Assembly: GCF_001721295.1 (NCBI RefSeq)
Contig: NZ_MDDS01000004.1
Span: 1-64,000, forward strand
DNA: 64,000 nucleotides
Origin: Sphingomonas turrisvirgatae
Lineage (GTDB): Bacteria; Pseudomonadota; Alphaproteobacteria; Sphingomonadales; Sphingomonadaceae
Reading direction: 5' to 3'
Within the stretch, counting starts at the first letter, position 1, and the number at the start of each line of letters is the position of its first letter. Positions 7,529 through 16,393 of the stretch are shown piece after piece. Below the pieces are notes generated by a model that was given only the letters and a program-made list of their open reading frames with translations, made no database searches and had not been told where the DNA came from. The position numbers and the translations under genes were made by a program.

Positions 7529-8965
7529 TCAGTCCAGGCTCTTGACGATCTCCTCGACCATCTTCTTGGCGTCGGCCAGCAGCATCATGGTGTTGTCCTG
7601 GTAGAAGACGTCGTTGTCCACGCCGGCATAACCCACGCCGCCCATGCTGCGTTTGATGAACAGCACGGTCTTGGCCTTGTTCACGTCGAACACCGGCATC
7701 CCATAGATTGGCGAGGACTTGTCGGTCTTCGCTGCCGGATTGACCACGTCGTTCGCGCCGATGATGAAGGCGACGTCGGTCTGGGCGAATTCGCTGTTGA
7801 TGTCCTCCAGCTCGAACACTTCGTCATAGGGCACGTTCGCTTCGGCGAGCAGCACGTTCATATGGCCGGGCATACGCCCTGCGACCGGGTGGATCGCGTA
7901 CTTCACGCGCACGCCATGTTCTTTCAGCTTGTCGCCCATTTCGCGAAGGACGTGCTGCGCCTGCGCGACCGCCATGCCGTAACCTGGCACGATGATGACC
8001 TGTTCGGCCTGTTGCATCAGGAACGCCGCGTCCTCGGCCGATCCGCGCTTCCAGGGGCGGTCGGTCTTGGCCGCGCCAGCCGCGCCACCGCCGCTGTCGC
8101 CGCCGAACCCACCGGCTATCACGCTGATGAAGCTGCGGTTCATCGCCTTGCACATGATGTAGCTGAGGATCGCGCCAGACGAACCCACCAGCGCGCCGGT
8201 GATGATCATCGCCGTGTTACCCAGCGTGAAGCCCATCGCGGCGGCGGCCCAGCCCGAATAGCTGTTCAGCATCGACACGACGACCGGCATGTCCGCGCCA
8301 CCGATCGGGATGATCAGCAGGAAACCGATGACGAAGGAGAGGACGAGGACGGTCCAGAACACCCATTCGGGTGCGCTCAGCTCGATCGTCAGGAAGGCGA
8401 TCAGCCCCAGGATCGCGGCCAGCGTACCCAGGTTGATGACATGCCGTCCCGGCAGCATGATCGGCGCGCCGCCCATATTGCCGTTCAATTTGAGAAACGC
8501 GATGACCGATCCCGAAAAGGTGATCGCACCGATCGCGACGCCCAAGCCCAGCTCGATGCGGCTGACCGGCAGGATCAGCCCGGCATATTCGCTGCCGGCT
8601 GGGAAGGCGATGCCGAATGCCTGTGGATTGAGATACGCCGCCACGCCGACGAGCACGGCGGCAAGCCCGACGAGGCTGTGAAAGCCCGCGACCAGCTGCG
8701 GCATGTCGGTCATCTTGATCTTGCGCGCGACGATCCAGCCGAAGCCACCGCCGATGGCAATTGCGCCGACGATCTCAGGCAGCGACGCGAGCTCGTGCGT
8801 GACGAGGGTCGTCACGACCGCGATCAACATGCCGGCCATGCCGAAACGGTTGCCGCGACGGCTGGTCGCCGGTGAGGACAGGCCGCGCAGCGCGACGATG
8901 AAACAGACGCCCGCGATCAGATAGGCGAGCGCAACCCAGGGGTTGACGGGAGCAGCCTCGTGCAT
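7529..8965 (-). CDS. pntB: NAD(P)+ transhydrogenase subunit beta
   Basis: Membrane subunit of the proton-translocating transhydrogenase that uses the proton-motive force to reduce NADP+ with NADH. The first 300 or so residues hold many membrane helices (domain II part). The C-terminal domain III carries the NADP(H)-binding GYGMAVAQAQHVL and the later GANDVVNPAA and MPVFDVNKA motifs. The length of 478 residues is normal. The start at 8965 (MHEAAPVNPW) lies 4 bases after the pntA2 stop, indicating translational coupling. It is the third gene of the minus-strand set pntA1-pntA2-pntB. Confidence 0.96.
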   Translation of the reverse strand: MHEAAPVNPWVALAYLIAGVCFIVALRGLSSPATSRRGNRFGMAGMLIAVVTTLVTHELASLPEIVGAIAIGGGFGWIVARKIKMTDMPQLVAGFHSLVGLAAVLVGVAAYLNPQAFGIAFPAGSEYAGLILPVSRIELGLGVAIGAITFSGSVIAFLKLNGNMGGAPIMLPGRHVINLGTLAAILGLIAFLTIELSAPEWVFWTVLVLSFVIGFLLIIPIGGADMPVVVSMLNSYSGWAAAAMGFTLGNTAMIITGALVGSSGAILSYIMCKAMNRSFISVIAGGFGGDSGGGAAGAAKTDRPWKRGSAEDAAFLMQQAEQVIIVPGYGMAVAQAQHVLREMGDKLKEHGVRVKYAIHPVAGRMPGHMNVLLAEANVPYDEVFELEDINSEFAQTDVAFIIGANDVVNPAAKTDKSSPIYGMPVFDVNKAKTVLFIKRSMGGVGYAGVDNDVFYQDNTMMLLADAKKMVEEIVKSLD

Positions 8966-8969
8966 CGGC

Positions 8970-9248
8970 TCAGCCCTTCTTCTTGTACATGGCGAGCATG
9001 CGCTCGGTGACGGCAAACCCGCCAAAGATGTTCACGCTGGCCAGCGCGACCGCGACAAGGCCGAGCCACTTCGCCGTCTCGCTTCCCGCCGCGGCGCTCG
9101 CGATAAGCGCGCCGACGATGATGACCGAAGAAATGGCGTTGGTCACCGCCATCAGCGGCGTGTGCAGCGCCGGCGTGACCGACCAGACGACATAATAGCC
9201 GACGAAACACGCCAGCACGAAGATCGACAGGATCGAGATGAAGTCCAT
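8970..9248 (-). CDS. pntA2: NAD(P)+ transhydrogenase subunit alpha part 2
   Basis: Small membrane subunit of 92 residues forming the first helices of domain II. Three hydrophobic segments are visible (ILSIFVLACFVGYYVVW, SSVIIVGALIASAAA, LGLVAVALASVNIFGGF), and it ends with the basic tail MYKKKG. In E. coli this region is fused to the NAD-binding domain. The separate gene is the usual alphaproteobacterial three-gene arrangement. It sits 31 bp after pntA1. Confidence 0.95.
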   Translation of the reverse strand: MDFISILSIFVLACFVGYYVVWSVTPALHTPLMAVTNAISSVIIVGALIASAAAGSETAKWLGLVAVALASVNIFGGFAVTERMLAMYKKKG

Positions 9249-9279
9249 GTCAGCGCCCCCCTTTTTGAGCGTGTTATTG

Positions 9280-10416
9280 TCAGCCGAGCAGCCGCTCGTT
9301 CACGATCTTGCCGCCCTGGGTCAGGCGGATCGCGTCGCCGATTTCGGCGTCGAGCACGGGTTTGTTCGCTTCCTTGTCCCAGAAGGCGGACAGGAAGTTG
9401 TAGAGGTTGCGCGCGAACAGTGCCGACGCGTCCGATGCCAGTCGCGAGGCCACGTTGCGGTGGCCGACGATCTTGACGCCGTGCTTCTCCACGACTTCGC
9501 CCGCAACCGCGCCCTCGACATTGCCGCCGCTCTCGACCGCCAGGTCGACGATGACGCTGCCCGGCCGCATGCTGGCGATCTGAGCATCCGAGATCAGGCG
9601 CGGGGCGGGGCGACCCGGGATCAGCGCCGTCGTGATCACGATGTCCTGCTTGGCGATATGGGACGACACAAGTTCGGCCTGCGCCGCCTTGTACTCGTCG
9701 CTCATCTCGGTGGCATAGCCGCCCGATCCTTCGCCTTCGATCCCCGCCACCTTCTCGACGAAGATCGGCTTCGCGCCGAGCGAGAGGATTTGCTCCTTGG
9801 TTGCGCTGCGCACGTCCGTCGCCGACACCTGCGCGCCCAGGCGGCGCGCGGTGGCGATCGCCTGAAGGCCGGCAACGCCGACGCCCATCACGAACACCTT
9901 GGCAGCCGAAACCGTGCCCGCCGCGGTCATCATCATCGGAAAGGCGCGGCCATATTCGCCGGCCGCATCCAGCACCGCCTTGTAGCCGGCGAGGTTCGAC
10001 TGCGAGGACAGGATATCCATCGACTGCGCACGGGTGATGCGCGGCATGAACTCCATGGCCAGCGCCTCGACGCCCAGTGCGGCATATTCATCGACCCGCG
10101 CTCGGCCCCCATTTTCTCCGGCACCGAATGGGTTTAGCCCGGCGGCAAGCCACGCACCCTGCTTGATGCCGTTCAGCGACGCGGGGTCCGGCCCCTGTAC
10201 GCCCAGCACGATGTCAGCGCCGTTCAATGCCTCGGCTCGGCTACCGATGCTCGCGCCAGCGCTGGCATAACCAGCATCATCGAACGACGCGCTCGCGCCG
10301 GCTCCCGCCTCGACCGCAACCTGCGCGCCGAGCGCCACGAATTTCTTCACCGTCTCCGGCGTAGCCGAAACGCGCCGCTCCCCGGCGGCGGTTTCCTTCA
10401 GGACCGCGATCTTCAT
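9280..10416 (-). CDS. pntA1: NAD(P)+ transhydrogenase subunit alpha part 1
   Basis: Soluble NAD(H)-binding domain I of the transhydrogenase, 378 residues. It starts MKIAVLKETAAGERR, typical of the alanine dehydrogenase/PntA family, and has the Rossmann motif VFVMGVGVAGLQAIATARRLGA at about residues 168-190 (split here across lines of the beta-alpha-beta unit). It passes hydride to NADP bound on PntB. It is the first pnt gene, located 91 bp downstream of the cytochrome oxidase subunit IV gene on the same strand, so both may be read from one promoter. Confidence 0.95.
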   Translation of the reverse strand: MKIAVLKETAAGERRVSATPETVKKFVALGAQVAVEAGAGASASFDDAGYASAGASIGSRAEALNGADIVLGVQGPDPASLNGIKQGAWLAAGLNPFGAGENGGRARVDEYAALGVEALAMEFMPRITRAQSMDILSSQSNLAGYKAVLDAAGEYGRAFPMMMTAAGTVSAAKVFVMGVGVAGLQAIATARRLGAQVSATDVRSATKEQILSLGAKPIFVEKVAGIEGEGSGGYATEMSDEYKAAQAELVSSHIAKQDIVITTALIPGRPAPRLISDAQIASMRPGSVIVDLAVESGGNVEGAVAGEVVEKHGVKIVGHRNVASRLASDASALFARNLYNFLSAFWDKEANKPVLDAEIGDAIRLTQGGKIVNERLLG

Positions 10417-10507
10417 CGCCTGCCTCCCCCTTATGATTGCCGGCGTCCGCCGGGCTCCGCTTCAAGCGGCAACGTCGCGGCGCTGCGTTCCGGCAGCGCG
10501 GCGAGCA

Positions 10508-10633
10508 TCACGAAGCGATGAGGAAGACCACCAGCAACGTCACCAGCACGGTCAGGATCGTTCCGACCTTCAACAGGCGGATGAACCCGCCATAGGTGCC
10601 TTCATGCGCTTTCATGTCGCCGCTTTGGGCCAT
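10508..10633 (-). CDS. aa3-type cytochrome c oxidase subunit IV (41 aa)
   Basis: A tiny single-helix subunit of the alphaproteobacterial aa3 oxidase, 41 residues. The reading frame begins MAQSGDMKAHEGTYGGFIRL, where the EGTYGGFIRLLK stretch is the family signature, followed by one membrane helix (VGTILTVLVTLLVVFLIAS) to the end. A ribosome-binding site AAGGGGAAG lies 5-10 bases before the ATG. Its placement directly upstream of the pnt genes links two respiratory-membrane functions. The gene is easily missed because of its size, but the match is convincing. Confidence 0.88.
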   Translation of the reverse strand: MAQSGDMKAHEGTYGGFIRLLKVGTILTVLVTLLVVFLIAS

Positions 10634-10665
10634 CGAACTTCCCCTTGATGTCACGCGTTGAGTGC

Positions 10666-10694
10666 CTCTTAGACGCCGGCTCTTCCCCCCTCAA
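10666..10694 (-). promoter_or_regulatory. Possible promoter of the oxidase IV-pnt gene set
   Basis: On the minus strand TTGAGG (10694-10689) and TAAGAG (10671-10666) are separated by 17 bases, about 33 bases upstream of the subunit IV start. The match to a housekeeping promoter is moderate and the assignment is inference. Confidence 0.35.
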
Positions 10695-10785
10695 GCCCCG
10701 CGCGCTTTGGCACGCTTAAGTCCGTCTTTACCCCGCCCGGTCTAGGCCGATGCCCGAAACCGGGACGTTTGGGACAGGGACGCAC

Positions 10786-12213
10786 ATGACTCGCAATGGC
10801 CAGCGCCAATTGATGCTGATCGACGACGAGCCTGCACAGCGCCGGCTGGTGGCGGCGATTGCGGCGCGGCGGGGCTGGCGCACGGTCTTCGCCGGCGACA
10901 GTGAAACGGCGCTGGCGGCGCTCGGCACGCCCGATGGCATGGCGCTGGACGCGATCGTGCTCGATCACTGGGCACCCGATTTCGACGCGGCTGCGCTGAT
11001 CGCCGAGCTGCGCGCCAATCGACCCATGCTGCCGATCCTGCTGCTGACGGCCAACGGCTCGGTCGCCGCCGCGGTCAGCGCGATGCGCGCCGGCGCCACC
11101 GATTTCCTGGTCAAGCCGATTGCGGCCGACCGCCTGCTGGCCGCGCTCGACACCGCGATCGGCGCCAAAGTCACGGGCGAGTTGCGCCCGCTCACCGAAA
11201 AGCTCACCGCCAACCTCGCCTTTGACGAGATCGTCGGCAGCGCCCCGCAATTTCGCGCGGCGCTCGCCATCGCGGCCAAGGCGGCGCGCGCCCGTGTTCC
11301 CGTGTTGATCGAGGGGGAGAGCGGCGTCGGCAAGGAAGTGGTGGCTGAGGCTATTCACGCCGCGTCCCCCCGTCACGCCCGCCCGATGGTACGCGTAAAT
11401 TGCGGCGCGATCCCAGCCAACCTCGTCGAATCCGAGCTGTTCGGCCATGAAAAGGGCGCGTTCACCGGTGCGTTCGAGCGCAAGATCGGCCGATTTCAGG
11501 AGGCGGACGGCGGCACCATCTTCCTGGACGAAATCGGCGAGATGCCATTGGACGCTCAGGTCAAGCTGCTGCGTGTCGTCCAGTCGGGCGAGGTCCATCC
11601 GATCGGCGCGCGACACCTCAGCCATGTCGATGTCCGCATCATCGCCGCGACCAACAAGACGCTGACGGCAGAGGTCGAGGAGGGCCGCTTCCGCGAAGAC
11701 CTCTACTACCGCCTCAACGTCGTTCAGGTGACAATCCCACCGCTGCGCGACCGCGGCGGGGACATCGCGCCACTCGCCCGCCACCTGCTCGCCCGCATCG
11801 CCGAACAGCCGGGCCTGCGCCCGCTCGGCATCACCGACGATGCGATTGCGCTGCTCGGCAGCTATGACTGGCCGGGCAATGTCCGCCAGCTTCAGAACGC
11901 GCTGTTCCGCGCCGCAGTGCTATGCGACGGCGACGCGCTCACGCGCGCCGATTTCCCACAGATCGCTCAGCTTTCCGGCGGGCGCGGGGCCGGCCCCCAC
12001 GCCAGCGGCGGGGCGGCATCGGGGGCAGGGGTCACGCTGTTCCGCCCCGATGGCAATCTGCGCGCGCTCGAAGAGATCGAGGCCGATGTCATCCGCCTCG
12101 CCATCGGCCATTATCGCGGCCGCATGACCGAAGTCGCCCGGCGCCTCGGCATCGGCCGTTCGACGCTCTACCGCAAGCTCGGCGAACTGGGAATCGACCA
12201 GAACGCGGCATGA
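10786..12213 (+). CDS. Sigma-54-dependent (NtrC-type) response regulator
   Basis: Transcription activator of 475 residues with three domains. The receiver (residues 1-125) has LIDDE and the phosphoacceptor Asp in IVLDHWAPD (about 59). The AAA+ domain (about 140-370) has Walker A GESGVGKE near 176, an intact GAFTGA loop near 224 that contacts sigma-54, and Walker B GGTIFLDEIGEM. A Fis-type helix-turn-helix ends the protein (TEVARRLGIGRSTLYRKL). The start at 10786 has AGGGA upstream. No histidine kinase or sigma-54-type target is adjacent, so its partner and regulon are unknown. Confidence 0.92.
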   Translation: MTRNGQRQLMLIDDEPAQRRLVAAIAARRGWRTVFAGDSETALAALGTPDGMALDAIVLDHWAPDFDAAALIAELRANRPMLPILLLTANGSVAAAVSAMRAGATDFLVKPIAADRLLAALDTAIGAKVTGELRPLTEKLTANLAFDEIVGSAPQFRAALAIAAKAARARVPVLIEGESGVGKEVVAEAIHAASPRHARPMVRVNCGAIPANLVESELFGHEKGAFTGAFERKIGRFQEADGGTIFLDEIGEMPLDAQVKLLRVVQSGEVHPIGARHLSHVDVRIIAATNKTLTAEVEEGRFREDLYYRLNVVQVTIPPLRDRGGDIAPLARHLLARIAEQPGLRPLGITDDAIALLGSYDWPGNVRQLQNALFRAAVLCDGDALTRADFPQIAQLSGGRGAGPHASGGAASGAGVTLFRPDGNLRALEEIEADVIRLAIGHYRGRMTEVARRLGIGRSTLYRKLGELGIDQNAA

Positions 12214-12289
12214 CCGATGCGCGGTCGGATGTTGATCCGATCGCGCAGGGGCGGCATCATGGTAACCGGTTTCCATGCCCGGAGAGACA

Positions 12290-12844
12290 ATGATGCGTGC
12301 GACGTTCCTTGCCCTGCCGCTTGCCCTTGCGGCTTGCTCGCCAGCCCCTGAGGCAGGCAATTCGACCGGCGATTTGGCCGACAACGGCGTGCTCGCCGCC
12401 GGACCGGAAACGGCGATTACCAATGTGTCGCAGGGCGACTTGCCGCCCGGTCTCGCCGATCTGGTGGAAGCGACCGTGCCCGGCATGAAGATCGCCGAAG
12501 CCGAGCGCAAGGAGCGCGAGGGTCGTGTCTATTACGATGTCGAAGGCACCAGGGCCGACGGCAGCGAGGTTGAGATCGACGTGTTGCAGCAGCCTGACGG
12601 CAAGCTCGTCGCGGTCGAGATCCAACGCGACATCGCCTGGGCGACCGCCCCGGCACAGGTCCGCGCGGCGGCCGCGGCCAAGGCCGATGCCTTCACCCCC
12701 GAACGCGTGATCGAAAGCCGCCAGGTCGATACCGGCGCGACGATCTACGAACTGTTCAAGCCGGGCGAGAAGGACGAGCCGGCGATGGAAGTGAAGTGGC
12801 AGGGCGGCAAGGCCGAGGTGCTCACCGAGCGCGCGATCCACTGA
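12290..12844 (+). CDS. PepSY-like lipoprotein
   Basis: Predicted exported lipoprotein of 184 residues, with the signal peptide ending in the lipobox ALAAC. Two regions resemble PepSY modules, the first around VYYDVEGTRADGSEVEIDVL with a following DGKLVAVE. PepSY domains are found in secreted or periplasmic proteins and often act as inhibitors or sensors. No catalytic motif is seen. The start at 12290 has GGAG five bases upstream, and an in-phase ATG at 12293 is equally possible. It lies 73 bp upstream of topA on the same strand. Confidence 0.65.
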   Translation: MMRATFLALPLALAACSPAPEAGNSTGDLADNGVLAAGPETAITNVSQGDLPPGLADLVEATVPGMKIAEAERKEREGRVYYDVEGTRADGSEVEIDVLQQPDGKLVAVEIQRDIAWATAPAQVRAAAAAKADAFTPERVIESRQVDTGATIYELFKPGEKDEPAMEVKWQGGKAEVLTERAIH

Positions 12845-12917
12845 TCCCACCCCCTTGACGGGCTGCGAGCCGGCTCCCCATCCTCGCGCGTATACGTGAG
12901 GAACAACTAGAACCGTC

Positions 12918-15479
12918 ATGCAGCTCGTCATCGTCGAATCGCCCGCCAAGGCGAAGACCATCGAAAAATACCTGGGCAAGGACTATCGCGTCCTCGCCTC
13001 CTACGGCCATGTTCGCGACCTGCCGCCCAAGGACGGTTCGGTGAAGCCGGACGAGGGCTTTGCGATGGATTGGGAGACCTATCCGGACAAAGCCAAGCAA
13101 TTGAAGGCGATCACCGACGAGGCCAAGAAGGCCGATCGCCTGATCCTCGCGACCGACCCCGATCGTGAGGGCGAGGCGATCAGCTGGCACGTGCAGGAAC
13201 TGCTCGCCAAGAAGAAGGCGCTGCCCAAGGAGGTCGAGCGAGTCACCTTCAACGCCATCACCAAGAAGGCGGTGACCGACGCGATGGCGGCGCCGCGCCA
13301 GCTCGATACCGATCTGATCGACGCCTATCGCGCCCGCCGCGCGCTCGACTATCTCGTCGGCTTCACCCTCTCGCCGGTGCTGTGGCGCAAGCTGCCCGGT
13401 GCGAAATCGGCCGGTCGCGTGCAGTCGGTCGCGCTGCGGCTGATCGTCGAGCGCGAGCGTGAGATCGAACTGTTCAAGGCTCAGGAATATTGGAGCGTGC
13501 TCGCCCATCTGGAGCATGACGGCACCGCGTTCGACGCGCGGCTCGTGCGGTTCGAGGGCAAGAAGCTCGACCGCCTGTCGATCGGTGACGAAGGCACGGC
13601 GATGCGCGCCAAGGCCGCGGTCGAGCAGGGGCGGTTCACCGTCTCCAGCGTCGAGACCAAGCCGGCGACGCGCAACCCGCCGCCGCCGTTCACGACGTCC
13701 ACCCTTCAGCAGGAAGCCGCGCGCAAACTCGGCTTCTCGGCCAGTCACACGATGCGCGTCGCGCAGGGCCTCTATGAGGACGGTGCGATCACCTACATGC
13801 GTACCGACGGCGTGCAGATGGACGGCAGCGCGATCGACGCCGCGCGGAAAGCGATCCACGACCGCTATTCGGGGGCCTATGTCCCGGACAAGCCGCGCCA
13901 GTACCAGGCGAAGGCCAAAAATGCTCAGGAAGCGCACGAGGCGATCCGCCCGACCGATTTCAGCAAGGATCGCGCGGGCGGCGGCGACCATGCCAAGCTG
14001 TATGACCTGATCTTCAAGCGCGCGCTGGCAAGCCAGATGGCGAGCGCGCGCATGGAGCGCACCACGGTCGAGCTGGAGGAACCGACTGGCCAGGACGCGC
14101 TGCGCGCCACCGGTCAGGTCGTGATCTTCCCCGGCTATCTCGCGCTCTACGAAGAAGGCCGCGACGATGAAGGCGACGATGACAGCCGCCGCCTGCCGGT
14201 CATCCGCAACGGTGACACGCCGGCCAAGAAGGGCGTCGATGCCGAACAGCATTTCACCCAGCCTCCGCCGCGCTTCTCGGAAGCCAGCCTCGTCAAGCGG
14301 ATGGAAGAACTCGGCATCGGCCGTCCCTCGACCTACGCTTCGGTCATCCAGGTGCTGAAGGACCGCGCCTATGTCCGCATCGAGAAAAATCGTTTCTTTG
14401 CAGAGGAAAGCGGGCGTTTGCTCACGGCATTTCTCGAGCGGTTCTTCGAGAAATATGTCGATTACGACTTCACCGCCGGGCTCGAGGAAGAGCTGGACGA
14501 CGTATCCGGTGGCCGCGCCGGCTGGCAGGCGATCCTCGAAGCATTCTGGAAGGATTTCCGCCCGCGCACCGACGAGGTGATGGAACGCAAGCCGAGCGAG
14601 GTGACCGAGGCACTCGACCAGTTCCTCGAACCCTATCTCTTCCCGGACAAGGGCGATGGCAGCGATCCGCGCGCTTGCCCGGCCTGTGCCGATGGCAAGC
14701 TCGCCTTGCGCGGCGGCAAATTCGGCGCGTTCGTCGCCTGCTCCAACTATCCCGAGTGCAAGTTCACCCGCCGCTTCGGCCAGCCGGGTGGCGAGGATGG
14801 TGGCGACACCGGCCCGGAAGTGATCGGCCAGGATCCCACGACGGGCGAGGATATTGTTCGCCGCTCAGGCCGGTTCGGGCCGTACATCCAGCGTGGCGAG
14901 GGCAAGGAGGCTGCGCGCGCCTCGATCCCCAAGGATGTTCCGGAGCTCGATCTCGAGCTTGCGATCAAGCTCATCAACCTCCCGCGCACGATTGGCGACC
15001 ATCCCGAAACCGGCAAGCCGATCACGGCGTCGATCGGCCGCTACGGCCCGTACCTCGCGCATGACGGCAAATATGCACGGCTGCAGACCACGTCCGACGT
15101 GTTCGAAACCGGCATGAACGCCGCCGTCGTGAAGCTCGCGGAAGCCGCCGCCGGTGGCGGTCGCCCGCAACGTGGCAGCCGCGAGCCGTTGAAGGTCATG
15201 GGTGCGCACCCGGTCTCGGGCGCCGAGATCAAGCTGATGGAGGGCCGCTTCGGTCCTTATCTAACCGACGGCACGACCAATGCGACGCTGCCCAAGTCGG
15301 TCGATCAAGCCGCGCTGACGCTCGAAGAGGCAGCCTCGCTCATCGACATCAAGGCAGCCGCCGGACCTGCGAAGAAGAAGGGCAAGAAGGCCGCGCCGAA
15401 GAAGGCCGCAGCCAAGGCGCCGGCCAAGAAGGCGGCAGCCAAGAAGCCGGCCGCGAAAAAGGCGGCGGCCAAGGCCTAG
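12918..15479 (+). CDS. topA: DNA topoisomerase I
   Basis: Type IA topoisomerase of 853 residues that relaxes negative supercoils. The Toprim domain begins IVESPAKAKTIEKYL and includes DPDREGEAISWH. The active-site Tyr is in GAITYMRTDG near residue 293. A C-terminal four-cysteine zinc finger is present (CPACADGKL to CSNYPEC), followed by three short repeats of the RFGPY type (SGRFGPYIQRG, IGRYGPYLAHDG, EGRFGPYLTDG). The final 40 residues are a Lys/Ala/Pro-rich basic tail, as in other alphaproteobacterial TopA. Transcription converges on the nnrD-like gene, with a strong hairpin between. Confidence 0.97.
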   Translation: MQLVIVESPAKAKTIEKYLGKDYRVLASYGHVRDLPPKDGSVKPDEGFAMDWETYPDKAKQLKAITDEAKKADRLILATDPDREGEAISWHVQELLAKKKALPKEVERVTFNAITKKAVTDAMAAPRQLDTDLIDAYRARRALDYLVGFTLSPVLWRKLPGAKSAGRVQSVALRLIVEREREIELFKAQEYWSVLAHLEHDGTAFDARLVRFEGKKLDRLSIGDEGTAMRAKAAVEQGRFTVSSVETKPATRNPPPPFTTSTLQQEAARKLGFSASHTMRVAQGLYEDGAITYMRTDGVQMDGSAIDAARKAIHDRYSGAYVPDKPRQYQAKAKNAQEAHEAIRPTDFSKDRAGGGDHAKLYDLIFKRALASQMASARMERTTVELEEPTGQDALRATGQVVIFPGYLALYEEGRDDEGDDDSRRLPVIRNGDTPAKKGVDAEQHFTQPPPRFSEASLVKRMEELGIGRPSTYASVIQVLKDRAYVRIEKNRFFAEESGRLLTAFLERFFEKYVDYDFTAGLEEELDDVSGGRAGWQAILEAFWKDFRPRTDEVMERKPSEVTEALDQFLEPYLFPDKGDGSDPRACPACADGKLALRGGKFGAFVACSNYPECKFTRRFGQPGGEDGGDTGPEVIGQDPTTGEDIVRRSGRFGPYIQRGEGKEAARASIPKDVPELDLELAIKLINLPRTIGDHPETGKPITASIGRYGPYLAHDGKYARLQTTSDVFETGMNAAVVKLAEAAAGGGRPQRGSREPLKVMGAHPVSGAEIKLMEGRFGPYLTDGTTNATLPKSVDQAALTLEEAASLIDIKAAAGPAKKKGKKAAPKKAAAKAPAKKAAAKKPAAKKAAAKA

Positions 15480-15488
15480 CGTGACCCC

Positions 15489-15515
15489 GTCATCCCGGCC
15501 GCGTGCCGGGATGAC
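15489..15515. terminator. Bidirectional hairpin between topA and the nnrD-like gene
   Basis: GTCATCCCGGC (15489-15499) pairs perfectly with GCCGGGATGAC (15505-15515) around a 5-base loop. It lies in the 38-bp gap between convergent genes. Related sequences occur at 25754 and 47124, so it belongs to a dispersed family. Confidence 0.7.
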
Positions 15516-15517
15516 GA

Positions 15518-16393
15518 TCAGCTTTCGCCAAAAGGCTGCTCCATGAGCCCCGGCAGCAAGGGCAACAGCTCGCGCGCCAGGAACCCGATCGGCCCGATCC
15601 GTTCGCCCAGTATCCGCCCGGCTTTGCCATGCAGCCACACGCCCCACGCGCTCGCGACATGTGGCGCGACCCCGCGGGCCAGCAGTCCGCCGATGATGCC
15701 GGCCAACACGTCACCCGATCCGCCGGTCGCCAAGCCCGGCCCGCCGCCGCGATAGGTCAGCGTCGGCTCGCCCGGCGTCGCGATCCAAGTCTGGGGCGAC
15801 TTCAGTACCACGGTCGCCCCGAATCGCGCCGCCGCCGCCTCGGCCAGTTCGGCGCAGACATCGTCCGGGTCGCAGTCCATCAGCGCGGCCGCTTCCCCGG
15901 GATGAGGCGTCAGTACGATCGGCGCGCTCGCTGCCAGGACTTGCGCCTGCGCGTCGCCCACCGCCGCCAGCATCGCCGCATCCAGCAGCATCGGAACCTC
16001 GGGCGCTGCGTCGAGCAAACCGGCCAGGATCGCCGCCGCCTCTGCGTCCATGCCCATGCCGGGCCCCAGCACCAGTGCGTCGCATCGCTCGACCAAGCCC
16101 GCGATCGCCGCGCCGGCGTCTCCGGCCATCTCGCCCTCGTCGTTGACGGGCAGGGTCAGCACCGCCGCTTCGGGAAAGCGCAGGCCCAAGCCCAGCATCG
16201 CCGGTTCCACGCTCGCCAGCTGCACCTTGCCAGCGCCCACGCGAAACGCCGCCTCGCCGGTCAGCAGCAGCGCCGCCGGCACGGTCAGCGACCCGCCCGC
16301 TGCCAGCAGCCGCCCGCGTGCATTCTTGTCCGACGCTTGCGCCGGATCGGGCAGGGGATGCGCCGCGAGCCATTCGGTATCGAGTTCGATCAT
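15518..16393 (-). CDS. nnrD: ADP/ATP-dependent NAD(P)H-hydrate dehydratase
   Basis: Repairs damaged NADHX and NADPHX by nucleotide-dependent dehydration. The 291 residues form a ribokinase-like Carb_kinase domain with NARGRLLAAGGS near the N terminus, VLGPGMGMD, VLTPHPGEAAAL and the anion-hole motif GGPGLATGGSGDVLAGIIGG. Many bacteria fuse this to an N-terminal epimerase (NnrE). No such domain is present here, so the epimerase must be elsewhere. The start at 16393 overlaps the stop of the histidine phosphatase gene (ATGA). A longer open frame upstream is an out-of-phase shadow. Confidence 0.88.
   Translation of the reverse strand: MIELDTEWLAAHPLPDPAQASDKNARGRLLAAGGSLTVPAALLLTGEAAFRVGAGKVQLASVEPAMLGLGLRFPEAAVLTLPVNDEGEMAGDAGAAIAGLVERCDALVLGPGMGMDAEAAAILAGLLDAAPEVPMLLDAAMLAAVGDAQAQVLAASAPIVLTPHPGEAAALMDCDPDDVCAELAEAAAARFGATVVLKSPQTWIATPGEPTLTYRGGGPGLATGGSGDVLAGIIGGLLARGVAPHVASAWGVWLHGKAGRILGERIGPIGFLARELLPLLPGLMEQPFGES

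Noticed and set aside
10708..10714. TGGCACG resembling a sigma-54 -24 element upstream of the NtrC-type regulator
   Set aside because: The matching -12 GC element is missing at the right distance.
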